A stretch of DNA of 64,000 nucleotides, taken from contig NC_092568.1 of assembly GCF_037975245.1 (NCBI RefSeq), forward strand, positions 28,921,501 to 28,985,500. The letters are read 5' to 3'. The notes beneath the pieces were generated by a model that ran no database searches, was not told the DNA's origin, and saw only the letters and a program-made list of their open reading frames with translations. This document shows positions 15,101 through 30,100 of this stretch, one piece after another (positions within the stretch are counted from its first letter, which is position 1; each line of letters begins with the position of its first letter). This DNA is from Apostichopus japonicus (taxonomy: Eukaryota; Echinodermata; Holothuroidea; Aspidochirotida; Stichopodidae). The position numbers and the translations under genes were made by a program.

Positions 15101-18100
15101 AAAAAAAAAAAAATGAAAATAAATATGACATTAATTAAAAGTAAAACCAAAGAGTAAAGAATAATTTGCTTGAAAAACAAAATCACCAATAAAACAGAAA
15201 AGCTAGTTGAAGAAACCGCACCTCCCCCCCCCCCCCCCAAAAAAAAATATATATATATATGACAAAAGATGCAAAGCAAATTAGAATTACAACAATCTAC
15301 ATTGGAAGAATGTTAAGTAACTCTACAAATTGTTGGCATATTTAGCACCAAACAAAACTGCATATAAATATGACATTAATTTAAAGTAAAACCAAAGAGT
15401 AAAGAATAATTTGCTTGAAAAACAAAATCCCCAGTAAAACAGACAAGACTAAACGATAATTATATATAAAAAATTAATAAGCATCACTATGTGTTAGTCA
15501 CTGAACCAAGATTAATGAAGAATATTAACTTCAACTAAACTAGCATTCAGTTCAAGATTGCAACATTCTTCTTACATAATATGACTTAAAATGACAAATT
15601 TCAACATTAATTTTATAGAAAAGACAACATGATCACTGTTATGAAGTTGATAAGATACTTTCAGAGAGGCAGACTGGATCATTGCTTTAAACACCCCCCC
15701 CCCAACCCCAATTAGCAAAGGAAAGTCCTATTTCATTGGCAGTTAACCTGAATTTTCATGCTTTGTAAAGAACAATATTAAAGACTTGAAAACAATCCTA
15801 CATGAAATGACAGTGTCATTAGCTGTAGAACTTTTAGTATTTTAATTAATTAAATAATTATGTGCTCCTTAATTACTTGTTCATTTTGTGACATGGAGAG
15901 TAATATTTGCAAATATTGGTGTTTCAATTATTGAGTTTTGTTAAATTATCTAATATAGGCATTCCGTTGCATCACAACACTGAATAATTTCACACAGAAA
16001 AATATAACCTTTTAGAATGTCAAATGTTTGACCTCTATATTGGTTCCATGACATCCCATGCATGGCAATGGACAATATTTTACAGCACCAGAGAAAATGT
16101 TTTGATATTATATCTTTGAAACTAACTGAGACTTTTCTGAGCTGTTAAAGGGAAGTTACACACCAAAGGTAACAACTCTTTCCTGATATGGTGATGGCCA
16201 TGGTTACATTGTCTTCTCCTTCAAACTACCAATGTTTTTCAAAGTGGATGGATGGTTACCGGCTGATGCTATAACACTATACCAGTGATCTTGTTGATCT
16301 TTTGAAACTTTACGAAATGCGCTCGTCACCGTAAATAAGAAAAATACACCCGATGAAAAACTTTTAAAAATATTTCCCGATGAATTAATCATCCCACCTT
16401 ATTTGGTGAAGTGGGAGTAGGTGGAACTGCTACTTCACTTCTTCAAACACTTCCTCCATCCCTAGGGGAAGAATGCTGATCTTTGCCATAACAAACGCTT
16501 ACTGTCAACACTCGATGGGTTTGATTCTACCCCTATCTGGGTCATTCCTCAAACTTAGGGAAAACAGGAGTCCCAAGTTTTAATCTTCTTTTACTCCTTC
16601 ACATGGTGTGCATCAGGTAAGTCATTTTCTACATCAGTTGACATTTGCCATACTATGCTCGAAAACTCCACAAAATAATCCCCCCTCAAGTTCCTTTGAT
16701 AATCGTTTGGAATATTTCCTAAGATTTGTCAGAATTGATTGTGACAATTTGACATATTGATAGCCATATGTCTGTCTGTGTGTCTATCTGTCTATCTATT
16801 CATCCATGAAGTCCTCCCTTACGGCAAGAATGATATCTATGACTATAACTGAACTCTGAAATAGTTGTAGAGTAAAATTTAGGGATACGTGCAGACGAAA
16901 CGTTCAGATTTTAATTGTAAATGTAGTGAAATTGTTCTCCAAATTGCAATAAGGGAAAAAGATGCTAACATCTTTGAATTATAGAATGCAGTTAAATCAT
17001 GGAAAACAATAGTAAAAATCACTAATAAATATATTAGACATAGAAAAAGTTGACTGGGACATTTATCCTCCTCATCTGAAACCTCTACTTGTTTATATCA
17101 CAGTCCTCTTTTAATTGTACACCTCTTTTGTCAGGTATATCACAACTGAGTAGCATTGCAGGTAAAATTGAAAATTGTTAATATGTTTGTTATTGGTATA
17201 TATTATTCACATTCTCTATCATAAGCAGGCAGAATCTGGTGAAACAGGTGGGGATGTTGCTCATATTGGACGTGACCAAATTTCTTACTACCAACTATAA
17301 AATATCGACATTGAAGAACCTCTCTTTTCTTGTACGGATGCCATACTCCACGTGACTACATACGAAAGCGGCAACACTTTCGCACATAAACCTTTAAATC
17401 ACCATGGACATGCTATGAAATATGATCTCTGGAAGAACATGAAAACCCAGGTAAATATGTGGAAATAAGCAATATCAGGTGAGAAGTAGCATAAAACAAG
17501 ATAAATGATGCAAAAAAAAAACACCAAAAAAAAGAGTAATATTTGGTGGTGCAAAGAGGAGGAACAATTGGGTTTACACACGAGTACATATGCATATAGA
17601 TAAGGTATGAAGGTATATATATATATAGGTTTTGCTCAGTAAACATCAAGTTGGCAAAGTGGCAGGAGGATACAAGCAATCAAAGGAATCACAAATAGCG
17701 GATAGAAGGCAAGGCGATTGCATTAGGCGGTTTATTCAGCCCTCCATTTTCACAGAGTCGCTTGTCGAGAAAATGCCAACTTTTGTGAATTCCGATTGGC
17801 AAGTGTTTTCATTTTTTTTTTGATATCTCTTTTGTCAAACCGCTTAAAGTGCAATGGCAACCTGGCAAAGAGGAGCGCACAAAAGCAAGCAACGGTTATA
17901 CAAGTTTGGTGATCGTCAAACAGTAATTTTTCTGCCATTACCATGGCAACCAACCTTGACAAATCTTCTGCTGGTAATCAAATCTAAAGCCAGCTGGACA
18001 TGTGCAGTCGATACGATCCAGTAGGTCGACACATGTGCCATTGCCACAATGTATCGCATACAGTCCGCACAAATCTACATCTAGTAGAGAAATTGATGCC

Positions 18101-21100
18101 GTGGCAAAGTTAAGAACACTGCTTTATAGGCATTTCTATATCCTGTGCAACAAACCCTCTCTTTTTCTTTCTTTTATTATGCAGGGACTGAGGTTTCCTG
18201 CAAGTATGATATTTCTTTTAACAGAAACATCTCCAAAAATATACAATTTCTGGAATTCGTGTTAGTTATTCTGTCAAACAAGAGGAAGGAAATTCTGCAA
18301 GGTATGTATTTTCATTTGTAACGAGTCTCCCTGTTAAGACAGTTATTATTGGCCAGAAGGGATGGACGAAAACAGAACAATGACCGCAACTTTTTAAATC
18401 ATTTTTTTTTTTATCTCATTCGACATGTATAACAACCACATAGGAAGCATGTAGGTTATCACTCTAGCAATTCTGCATGTGAATGAAATTATTTTAGCAT
18501 AAGGGAAATGTGACATACAAAACCATAACAACGTAAAGCCAAATTTACTGAAGCTATACAGTTTGAACATCTGTTACATTCTGCGAATAGTTTTAGCATT
18601 CACAGAATTGAGAACAGGCAAATGCTTTTCAAACTTACAAGTCTTCTCATTTCAAAGAGCACAAACCACAAAATAAAAATGAAAAAGTGTCCGGTTTGCT
18701 TGACTTTTGAGCTATTTGCTACATAGTGTATGTTTGAGCTTTCCTTTGAGTCTCAAACGATCCCTAACGGTGAGAAGAAACCAGAAACATTACATTTTCC
18801 CACGAAATAGCGGACATTTTGATCGCATTTTTCTAAGTATGAAAAACAGCAACATATTTTAATACTGAGTGAATGCTGAAAATGACAACTAAGATATCAG
18901 AGTTTTAACAATTTTTTTTTTAAGGACTATCCCTGAAATCGTCTCTGTTAGGAATGTAGATTTCATTTTGTGAGTCTAGAGTCACAAATGTCGAGGAAAA
19001 ATCTGTAGAAAACATAGCTATTATCCTTATAGAGCAAAAACATCAACAAAAACACAGACAATTACATAAGTGCTACCATTGTGCAAAGGGTCCTGCAGTA
19101 TTCTGATGAGATTTTAAAAGCAAAAAAAAAAATGTTTAAAAAGGAGGACAAATTTGCAAATTTTATTGAGCTGCATAAAGTAGTTTACACATCGTAAGGT
19201 GCAACGGCATCTGGAGGTGACATTTTGTGCGGATATCATTAGTGACTTTGGAGAGGTGTAAAAACACGGGACGACACAAAACTGACAGCAAATCGGTATA
19301 AAATGTGGTACAGATATTGATATTGGGGTCAGATTGTTAGCCTAGCTTCGGCACTTATAATCTTTTGTGTCATAAAAGTCTCGCAACGCAAACTGATGGT
19401 GTAAGAGAAAGACAAGAAAGGAATGGGATGGGCAGCTAGTTGTGGTCTGTTTCTTCACTCAGACTGTGGAACATTAATCCTTGTATGGATTCATCAATTA
19501 AACCATTAATTTTCCACAGCACAAACTTCAAACTCAATATTTAAAGGATTGTTGTAGCCAAAATGAAAATCACTGCTAGCAGTCCAGATTTTATTTTCAC
19601 TACTTCTCTTTATGGAAGGTGTCAGTAAACATCCAAGAAGAGGCTGGACTGCTCCAAAACTCAATTTCAAAAAATTAAAAGGCTTGTTTGGGCTGAAATC
19701 ACAATGTGTACAAAGTATTTACATGATTCTACTTTAGATATTATTAAATTTGAAAGTCTTCAGAATTGTAATACTTTCGCGGGGCGGAAATCCTGTTTGA
19801 GCCACCACCTGTGTGCATGTGTTGTTTTATTTCTAGAGCTAACCTCGGAGATTTATCCATATTTACATATCGTCATGTTATTATTACTCTTGAGTTTCAA
19901 AGTTTCATTGTTTCCTCCTCTCGGCCTACATCATGAATAAAAGATCAAAATCGACTGTTACCTCTGCAAATCTTTTCCATGGCATCGTAGTCAAACCCCA
20001 GAGGACAGTAGCAATCATAACCGTGGAAGTTACCACTGGGTTCACAAGTTCCATTACCACAGATATAGGGGTCAGCATTGCAAGGATTAACAGCTGGTAG
20101 CAGCAAAGTAGAAATTATGGAAACTATTATTGTATTTTCTTTTTTTAACTTAAATACTTTGATACAAAGTAATAAACAATCTTTTGGCAAAATGGTAAAA
20201 AGACTAGCTTTTAAATATATTTTTTCAAAAGTGATATACATGGGTGGCTAATAACTGGATAGCTTTATTTGTTATTACATCACAGTTTTTCTATTACTTA
20301 ATATCTGAAGATTACTTAATATTCTTTCGATTGTGTTTATCACCACTTAAAAATTATTATGCCAAATGAATAACAGCCTACAAACCAATACCATCTATTC
20401 CCATTGCATCGAAACAATGTAAATAATATATATATCAATGAAAGTTTACCCATACCATCATGTAAAAGTTAATAGTTACATATTAAAACAGATAAATAAA
20501 AAAAAAATTCTATTTTCCCCCCCCCCTTTTAGAATCTTACCTATGCAACCAGGGATATCCTCGTCAAAGACCAAACCGTACGGGCAGGAGCATTGGTGAC
20601 CGTACTCATCACCCGAGCAGGATGCATTGCCGCAGATGTCAGGATAGACATAGCAAGGATCCACAACTGTCAGATGTGAAAATTAAGTCAGCTCTCAGGG
20701 ATTATTTTTGGTGGAAGGTAAACGTATCACACACTTTCAAAATGTTGCATAAAATATTCCACACTGTTAGTTGAAACACCAATCTCAATATCTTGTCCCA
20801 ATAGAAAGGGTCAATTGTTTGTAACCTACTTTGCCTGGCCAAACCATCAGTTACCCTAAGAAAGTGGATCACAGTAGGTGTGGTATATGATGTCATCTGG
20901 GCAAATTTTCCTAAAAAAAGAATTTTTTTCTTCTCCTATATCATAAACTTCTTGTTGATGTTACCTTGAAATGTGATACCATTTGCAATACTTGCTTGGC
21001 TTGGCTTGCTTACTTGCTTGATTTGAAAAGCAACTATTTTTGTAGAAACATTAAGTTTGGCAAAAATCATTTCAAATATATTATCAAGTAAAACAGTATT

Positions 21101-24100
21101 GATTCCAAAATTTCAGCTTCTAAAGAAACTTGCTGAGGGTTCTTTCTCACAAGTATTTTCCTGAAATGTGCTGAACCTCTCGACTACGCCCCGGTATTGA
21201 GAAGGGTTGACTTTAGATAATGAAATGTTCAGCAGGATCGTTGTAAGTTAATGTTAGAACACAAATGTACTATTATTGCTAGCATTACGTAGTTGTGGGT
21301 ATTCAAGGTATCCATACCTGTACACAGTATCTGCTGACCATCAAATCTGTAACCAGTGGGACAGTCACAACGGTAGTTAATGTTCGAACCTGCGCAGGTT
21401 GCATTACCGCAAATGGACGGGAAGAGCCGACAGACGTCGATGACTGTGAAAACGATTAAAAATTGTAGAAGAGAACACAGTTATTAGGTTCCAGTGGTTT
21501 GGTGGTTGTAAAAGTTCTACACTTCTACACTACATACGAAGACACTAATTTGTTAGGAGGTGCATATCGCCAAGTCAAAAGACATTTAATCGGAAACATA
21601 ACTAAACAAGTTGACCCCAAGATCTCTGTGTGCTTGGGTGAAGCATTAGCATGTATATATGATTGATGATTACTGGTTACAGACAGAATATATTCATAAC
21701 GAGGACCTCTAGCCAAACCATTAAAACAAAAGAGGGCGCTCTCATATCAGTCGTATCTAATTCTGCAAAACTTGACAAGCTGCAGTCTCTGAATTCACTG
21801 AGAATTCCATTTCTGGGCAAAGTACCTGCACATTCCCTAATTCATACATAGCGTAAACATATTGGAACTAATATACGGTTTTCACCACTGATAACTAGCA
21901 TGTTATAGCGCAAAAAATGTTGCCCACCCACGGTTCATGCGGCGAACTTTACACACGTCTGTTCCTCAACCAATCAGAAAGCAGCTATCGGGTATTTTCA
22001 ATCACATCAGCTAAACTGAGCTTAAGCTTTGAGCATATTAGTAAAATTGTATTTAAGTCTTCAAAATGGAACAAACTAGAGCTTATATCTGCAATTCTAC
22101 TTGTGTTTATTGAAGACGAGATCTTTTAAAACATACTTAAACCACAAGCACATACTATCGAGATATGTTACAGTGTTATACATAATCTCTGGAGATCTGG
22201 TAACTGCATATACACCCCACGCACTACCATATAGCCTATAGTATTGATCAGTGGCACTGTTAGGACCAACACCCTCTGCAGAGATGCTGGAGATGCCCCA
22301 CAGGCTCTACCACTGTGTAGCAACAGATCTATCATATCTCCAAGTAAGTTTCAAGATTTTAACATTGTCTTTAAGTGTCTGGAATGGTGCCTTTCAATCA
22401 CTAGGTCCCCAGTTCGAGTCACTCCAAGATTAATGCATGTAGTCAAGTTACAGAGTTGTTGACAATTAACAATTCATAATCATGGACGTTAAATATGAAT
22501 CTAAGAGACTGACTTCAGTCAGCTTTGCGGCTTTGATATTAAGCCAATGAGGCTTCTTCGCGAGTTCCTGCTTGCAGGAGGATCTAAAATACATACATAA
22601 CCCTTGCAAAGCAGATGCACCCAACACAGTCATTTGGGGGAAACATTCTAGTTTCTAGAACCATATGGTACTTTCATATCTTGGCCTGCTGACACAGTTC
22701 GGGGATCACTGATTTAAGGCAAAGCAACTCTTGAAACGGTGATAAATGTTTTATAATTCTCACCATCAAATAAAGCCTCTGTTTCTCCGGCTGTATGAGG
22801 CTGTTGTTCGCTTTGCTCTTGGGGTGGATTAACATCCACGCCGGTCACCTCTGGTAGCGTACTCATCACAATTTCAGTCCTGCCTCGACCAAGAGGGCAT
22901 ACCTCTCTATAACCAGCTGTCATTACATTGAAAAAACAAGGGAGGTGAAAATGTCTTTGTTTGTCGGCTAGGAGTTTGATCATGACAATCCAAGATTTGA
23001 CATTTTACAACCAACTCGGACAGTTTATGAAAGTGATAACCAACTTAGAATTCAGAGAAATACGATCGTAAATATTCGAAAGAGAGAGGATAATCTGTTT
23101 CTCATGCAGCCGTTTGTTCCGGAACAAATGGAGACTTTCAGCTAATTTTAAAAATTCCATCTTTTTGGCTGTATTTAAATTAATCATATAAATACAGATA
23201 ACTCTGGATTGTTCAAATTCTAGTGTCATCCAAGTATCACAACCAACTATTCATTGTTAGTATACAATGAAGAATTGTCTTTTTTTTAATCAAATCTATT
23301 TAAATTTACTTTTATTTACTTAGGCTAAAAGCACATTATAGTAGCCATCATTTCAAACACATTGTACGAAAATCTACATCCACTTTTCTATGGTGTTACC
23401 TAACCCCCCCCCCCCCCCTCCTAAAAAAAATGATGAAAAACTGATTTGACATTTACAAAAAAGTTATTCACATCGTATTTTTTGAACTGTTACACTGCTT
23501 CAAACAGTTCATATACTTCAGTGTATACTTCAGTTTATATATAACTTCAAACAGTTTATATACAGCCACACAATGTCACACAACATCACACTAATGTGAT
23601 CAGCTGAACTACAGATCATAACATAACACAACACAAGGGTCCTTTTGAGTTTCACCAAACCGTACAACGCTGATCCAGTCATGACTGTGTGACACCATTT
23701 GGCTTAATACATTTAAATTCCACAGGTCTCATTTGGCTGGTAAATAATTGGAAACTGCATTCTTTCACTTACAAGTATAAAACTCAGGACAGACACTGAT
23801 GGAGTCACAGCCTTTGCCCCATGCTCCACCTACGGAGCAGCAGCACTCCTGTTTGGTGACGTTATGTCCAAGAATGAGGGAGCAACCATTGTCCATTGAA
23901 TGGTAGCAATGCCTCCTTTCTGTTACCTCTGGTTTGGAAAACAAACGGAAGGCAAAAACAAACGATAAAAACAAAACCAAAGAAAAGTGCAAGAAATGGA
24001 AAAGGAGGATAAGAAGAAGATCAAATATTACCCAAAGAGAAAAGAGTAGATTAGTGAAAATATCTACACCAGATACTGACAAAGTTTGGAACTACGTTTA

Positions 24101-27100
24101 TCAGCACTATCAAGCTTTCAAAGGTGCTATCAAAAGCTTTCAAACGGAGCTTTCAAAGCAAGCTCATACAAGGATTCGTAAGAAATTGTTAAAGCTTGAA
24201 AACAACTGAAGTGATAGACTGCTAAACCTAAAAGTGACTTAACACATGTCATCACAAATTAGTTGCCCTCCATATTTTAAGTTGAGAATTAGAGAACGAG
24301 ACTAGGCGGTAGAGGGTAGTATGAGAGGCAAAGAGAGAAGAGGGAGATGGTGATTTACCGATGACTGGTTCCTCGCAGATCCCTTCATCCTCGTTGTAGA
24401 CCATTCCGGCTGAACAATTACAAAAGTAACCACCAACGCTGTTGACACAGACTGAGCTACCTCGACAGACGCCTGGGTCAGTCTCGCACTCGTTGATATC
24501 TGCAGCAAATGTAGAAAAATAATATAAGACGACTCAAATTAAATACCTAAACGGATAAATTGATGGATAAGTTTATACAGATTTTTTTTTTTTCCCTCCT
24601 CCTCCTAACCTTTTTGTCTTTGTCCTTCTCCAGTTTATTCCCTACCCCCTTCCCTTAATTCTCTCGATCTTTGTCCCTCTACTGTTTATCTCCTACCTCT
24701 CCTCTTCCCATGTTGGTTTCCTTCTTTCTTCTCTCCATCCCTTGTCTACTAATTCCCTTACATCTATCTCATTGTGTTCACCATGCTCATTAACCTGTCT
24801 GTATTCTGTGCATGTTTTTTTCCTTTCTGTTACTGTTACTTGTCATTTAGCCTCTGAAGATCCTGCTAGGATCCACCTAACTACCCCCTCTCCTTCACCC
24901 AACCCCCCCCCCCTCCAGATATTTAAACTAGCTTTTGTTACAATCATATCTAACACCATGCCCACCATGTAATATTCACTTAAAGGGCCATTCTGCAGAC
25001 ATTCTACTTAATGGGGAGCATTTAAAATATGATCTTAACCGATTACAAAAGCAACGCAAGATTACCAGTCACCGATATTGGTATCATGTTTGACCTCATT
25101 CTATTAACTGACTCTCACATACATCATGACCGCAACATGAATTATAGTGTTCACATTCCACAGTATAACACCATTGAACAGACTTTGATAAGTTTTTCAA
25201 GTTTTTATGTTCTCATTGCTGTTTACAATGTCTCCATCTTTTATTTGTCGTTGAATTTCATGTTTAAAACTCAACGTGAGCCCTATGCATTTGGCAAGAT
25301 AATGCCTTTGATATGATGGGCAACAACCCTACTTTGACGAAATAACATATACTTAAACTGTCAAAGTGAAATGAATCTTTTGTGGGTGGGAATCAGGAGA
25401 TCACGGTTTATTATATTTTGATGAATCTAAAATTAAGTGTCCACAACTGAAATCCTTCGCCCTTTTGAAAGATAATGTTTTGATACGACGAGTAACAACC
25501 TATCTTTGAGAGATAATAAAGCCCTAACTGTAGCAGCGAAATGAATCTTTTGTGGGTGGGAATGGGGGGATCTGGGGTTATTACATTTTGATGAATCAAA
25601 AGTAAACTTTCCATAAAAGCTTAGCAGTTCTGTGTCATAGTAAACACTTAAAATGTCTCACATGACATACTTCCAGTTTGATAGTTCACAAACATGGAAA
25701 ACACCATCAACTGTTATTTTGATGTCTATATAAAACCGATGTACGATAGATAAAAGACCGACTCCTGTCCGTTAACCTGGTTTGATTAACATCTTTACTG
25801 GATAGGAAGGAACATTGGTGCTATCACAATGATTAAGATCATAATAGACGAAAAGCTGCAGTAACTGGTGAAGTTTAAAGGCATTGAAGACTCGCCCCAA
25901 ACCACGTGCGGCCATCTGAAAAAGTTAACTTTCTGTTGCTTGCAAGTGATGTTTTGTTTGTGTCGCTACAAAATGCAGACAGTAATGAAACGTGATACCT
26001 TAATTGTTATCTTTAGCTGGACCTGAGATGTCCATCGCTGTATCATTTATACACTGTGCTGTGAGTAATGACCGCAGCTGTATGTACTGATTGTACACTA
26101 GTGTCTAATTACCGACGGTAGCAAGCAGTGTGTGTATTTTCTGGGATCGATGGTGGTGTCTTACACTTCTGTTACACCTCATTCGAAACTAGGTCAGATT
26201 ACCAGCATTAGATGTTTCTTTTTGCGCGAGTCTTCACACCCTTTAATAACTAAAATATCTCAATTTCTATTGGATTTACACATATATGTATGTACGTGGT
26301 GCACAACCAGCTATTTACAAACACGTTTACCCAGATCATTAAAATACATAGTTTGATATGCTTATCTGACCAGAAATTTTTTTTTTTAAACTTACTAGCG
26401 GTGCTATCAAAGTAAGAACACAAGTTGAAAATATCTAATATCTCTTGAAAATGTCAATAACAGAATGTGAGAGTTGATAGAAAAGTAGGGTGATAATAGT
26501 CTTAAGAATTTCGCCTGAAACTAATAAAAGCTGTGATGATTCTATTACATAACTAGTAGATAACTAGGTAGCATTAATTAATACCCCACCATATTATTTT
26601 CATGGTGGGGTTGAATTCTACAAGGATTTAAGTGGCATGTTGGTGCATCTGTTAAAGTACAGTGTTGTAAAGTCCACGCTAACAATTCATGCTTTTATAC
26701 CTTCTTTTTAAATTTACATCATTGAGGCATTAAATATATATATTATGATTCTTATTATACAACAAAGTAATAATCACTCAGTCCAGAGAATAATGTTTTT
26801 ATTGACAGTTTCTTTCATGTCATGCTTCCAATAAATTGTACTGACAGTAAGAGCAGTATGAATATCCTGTTTATTATCATGTAAAGGTTAATAGGAACTG
26901 TTCATACTGTGTGTATGAGTTCTTTGAAGCATGATGCCAGAGGACAGTATAAAGTGGTAATAAGCATTAGAATTAGCATTAGAATCATATAACAGTTTCG
27001 TAGGAACTGTTCATACTGTGTGTATGAGTTCTTTGAAGCATGATGCCAGAGGACAGTATAAAGTGGTAATAAGCATTAGAATTAGCATTAGAATCATATA

Positions 27101-30100
27101 ACAGTTTCGTAGGAACTGTTCATACTGTGTGTATGAGTTCTTTGAAGCATGATGCCAGAGGACAGTATAAAGTGGTAATTAGCATTAGAATCATATAACG
27201 GTTAGGAACTGTTCATACTGTGTGTATGAGTTCTTTGAAGCATGATGCCAGAGGACAGTATAAAGTGGTAATTAGCATTAGAATCATATAACGGTTAGGA
27301 ACTGTTCATACTGTGTGTATGAGTTCTTTGAAGCATGATGCTAGAGGACAGTATAAAGTGGTAATTAGCATTAGAATCATATAACGTTTATTAGGAACTG
27401 TTCATACTGTGTGTATGAGTTCTTTGAAGCATGATGTCAGAGGACAGTATAAAGTGGTAATTAGCATTAGAATCATATAACGGTTAGGAACTGTTCATAC
27501 TGTGTGTATGAGTTCTTTGAAGCATGATGTCAGAGGACAGTATAAAGTGGTTATTAGCATTAGAATCATATAACGGTTAGGAACTGTTCATACTGTGTGT
27601 ATGAGTTCTTTGAGGAAGGTTGTAAGAGGGCAGTATAGAGTGGTAATTAGCACTGCATACTTAATAATATACTCCCCTATGTTCATGAATGTGAATAAGA
27701 GGTGTGATATTATAAAGCATTTGTTAACACAACCAGCTGCTCCATCTTCTCTAGCTTAGTAGATTGTTAAACAATGCAGGTTGAAATTCAGTAACATTTG
27801 GTCTCTAGTTTTATGAAACGTTCCTTTCGAATGCTAGACGATATGTTTTGTGTTTTGTGGTTAACTTTTTGTTTTACACTCTTTGTATTTCCCTTCTGAA
27901 GAGAGTACAACAACAGTCATTTGACAAAAATGCTTATCTTCTAAGAAAACTGTCTGTATAGGTAACTGTATGGAAATTATGAGTGTTTGATGTATTTATC
28001 TGTTGCAGATTCCATTTTATAAGAAAGACTCTTTCGAAAACAAAGGAAAAATCATACCGATGCACTGAATGTTATCAAGAGCACTGTAGAATCCACTATG
28101 ACATAGGCATCTGTATGAACCCTCAACGTTAAGACATCTTGCATTCTGACAGGCGTTATTGCCTTCGCATTCGTTGATATCTGTGGAAGAGTAAGATGAA
28201 GCTATGAAACTATGATGGCAAGCAGAAAATAACATCTGGATAATGATTATTGGATCTTTTGAAAATTATGAACTGCCTGCTTCAACTTACTAAACTGTCT
28301 GGATGACAAAATTTGTAGAGTATATTGTAGTCATTAATTTGGGGTTCACAGTGTAGGATTTTCACGGTCGTCTGGTCGTCTGAGACGACTAGAAATTATG
28401 TCGGACTACCAAATCTTTCAAAATAATGTGTGCTTGGTAGTCCTTTGGACGAAAAAAAAATATGAAAGCTTTGAAGAATTATTGAGCCTAATTATATTTC
28501 ATTAAAAACTAAAGTCAATACAATTAAATAGTTTCTGAATAACACCCAAACCATACATAAATTATTTAAAAACATGCGCGATTTATTAACTTACAACATC
28601 GTTAGCAAAAATGTGTACACTAATTAAGTGGCCTAACTTTGGTTTCTAATATTGTACCCAGAAAACAAATGAGACTCGTGGCTAAATGTCAGTGCAATGC
28701 ATTTTGAACGGTGTTGTAACAACAGTCAATCAGACACTGACAATCTATAGGCTGAGTGAAAATGCATTGCTGGACAATGGGGGAAATCTAGCCTATACCG
28801 CTGAATTTGTGATGCAGTCTGTGAATTTAGTAAATTATAGAATTCTATTCTGTGTGGCTCACCCTATGATACCCATTCGTTTCGTTACAATTCATTGTAG
28901 AATGTCCTGCAAATTCCGACAAACAATGGAGCCATTACAACAAACAACTCACCGTTGAAAGAGAACTGTGCATGATGCCAAGTTGGACACCACTTTTTTG
29001 TTTATACAAATGACCTGTCATATAGGACATGGCAATCAGCCAACGACAATTGCCTAAATATTTGGATAGTGGGAATCTGGAAGATCTAATTGCTTTTATA
29101 GACTAGGCTTAAGTCTTAAGTTCAGTGTTTTCCTTTGGTAGGTGATATGCATACTTGAATGTTCGTTATGATTCCCTGTAGAATATCCGCAAAATTCCGA
29201 CAGACAATGGAGCCATTACGAAAAACAACTCACCCTTGAAAGAGAACTGTGTATGATGCCAAGTTGGACAATTTTTCCTTTTAAGCAAAAGTCACATAGG
29301 ATATGGCAATTAGCCAAGGTACATTGCCTAAATATTTGGATAGAGGGAATCTGGAAAGATCTGTAGTAGGTTCAATAGACTAGGCTTTCTAAAGTTCAGC
29401 ATTTTGCTTTTGTAGGTGATACAATTGCACTCTTTCAATAAATATGCAATGTGTCCAAGGATTTATTTATGGTACCAATAAAACCCCTACAGAATGAAAT
29501 TCCCTTTGAACTTACCACTATGCCATCAGCAAAACTATTTTTTCCTTTTCTATGAATGCTTTTGAAGTGAAGGGCTTACAACCAATACGTATTTACTTAC
29601 ATGAACACTGTCCGATTCTACTTTTTATTCTCATGTTTAAAAATATCTGTCACAAGAAAGGTGAAGGGAGGGTGTAGCCCACAACCATTATGTTCCTGCC
29701 TCAACACGACACCAGGAACCAGATTCTTTTGACCTTCTCAAAATTGCTACTCAGAAATACAAAATTTAAAAATGAGCAATTAAACCTGGCCATAATTTTT
29801 TTGAAATTAAATGAAGTTATCTAAACATAAACTAGAATAGAATGGCTTAATGTTTGTCAGTATTGCCAATCAAATATCATTAAAAATATCATTAAAAAAA
29901 AAAGAGGCAAATATGGTCAGTATGTTCAAGGTTCGACAAACATCTTACAGTAATGGTCCAAGCAGTTTCCTTTACTGAGATATTATATTTTCTATTTTAA
30001 AATCATCAAGCATTTCTAGGAATGATTTGGAGGTGAAAAGTTGCCCAAAATTTGTTTGCAATTTTTTTTTGTTTTTTTGTGGACAATAAATGTTGACAAC

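Larger units (their letters stand above)
12755..17954 (-). other. 5.2-kb intron with two tandem arrays
   Basis: Arrays at 13914-14240 and 14769-15456 are listed separately. C tracts lie near 13756, 14972, 15223 and 15693. A GTCTGTCTATC-type microsatellite is near 16770-16800. I see no additional exon. Confidence 0.7.
24500..28057 (-). other. 3.6-kb intron with repeats
   Basis: Holds a solo repeat arm (24710-24885), a two-copy duplication (25292-25614) and the large array (26885-27655), listed separately. The rest is AT-rich and featureless. Confidence 0.7.

Noticed and set aside
23934-24209. Lys-rich 91-codon plus-strand frame
   Set aside because: It lies antisense to the intron beside TB2, is low-complexity, and has no homology I can recognise.
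26885-27655. CRISPR-like regular array
   Set aside because: There are no unique spacers, units are full tandem copies, and the context is an animal intron.
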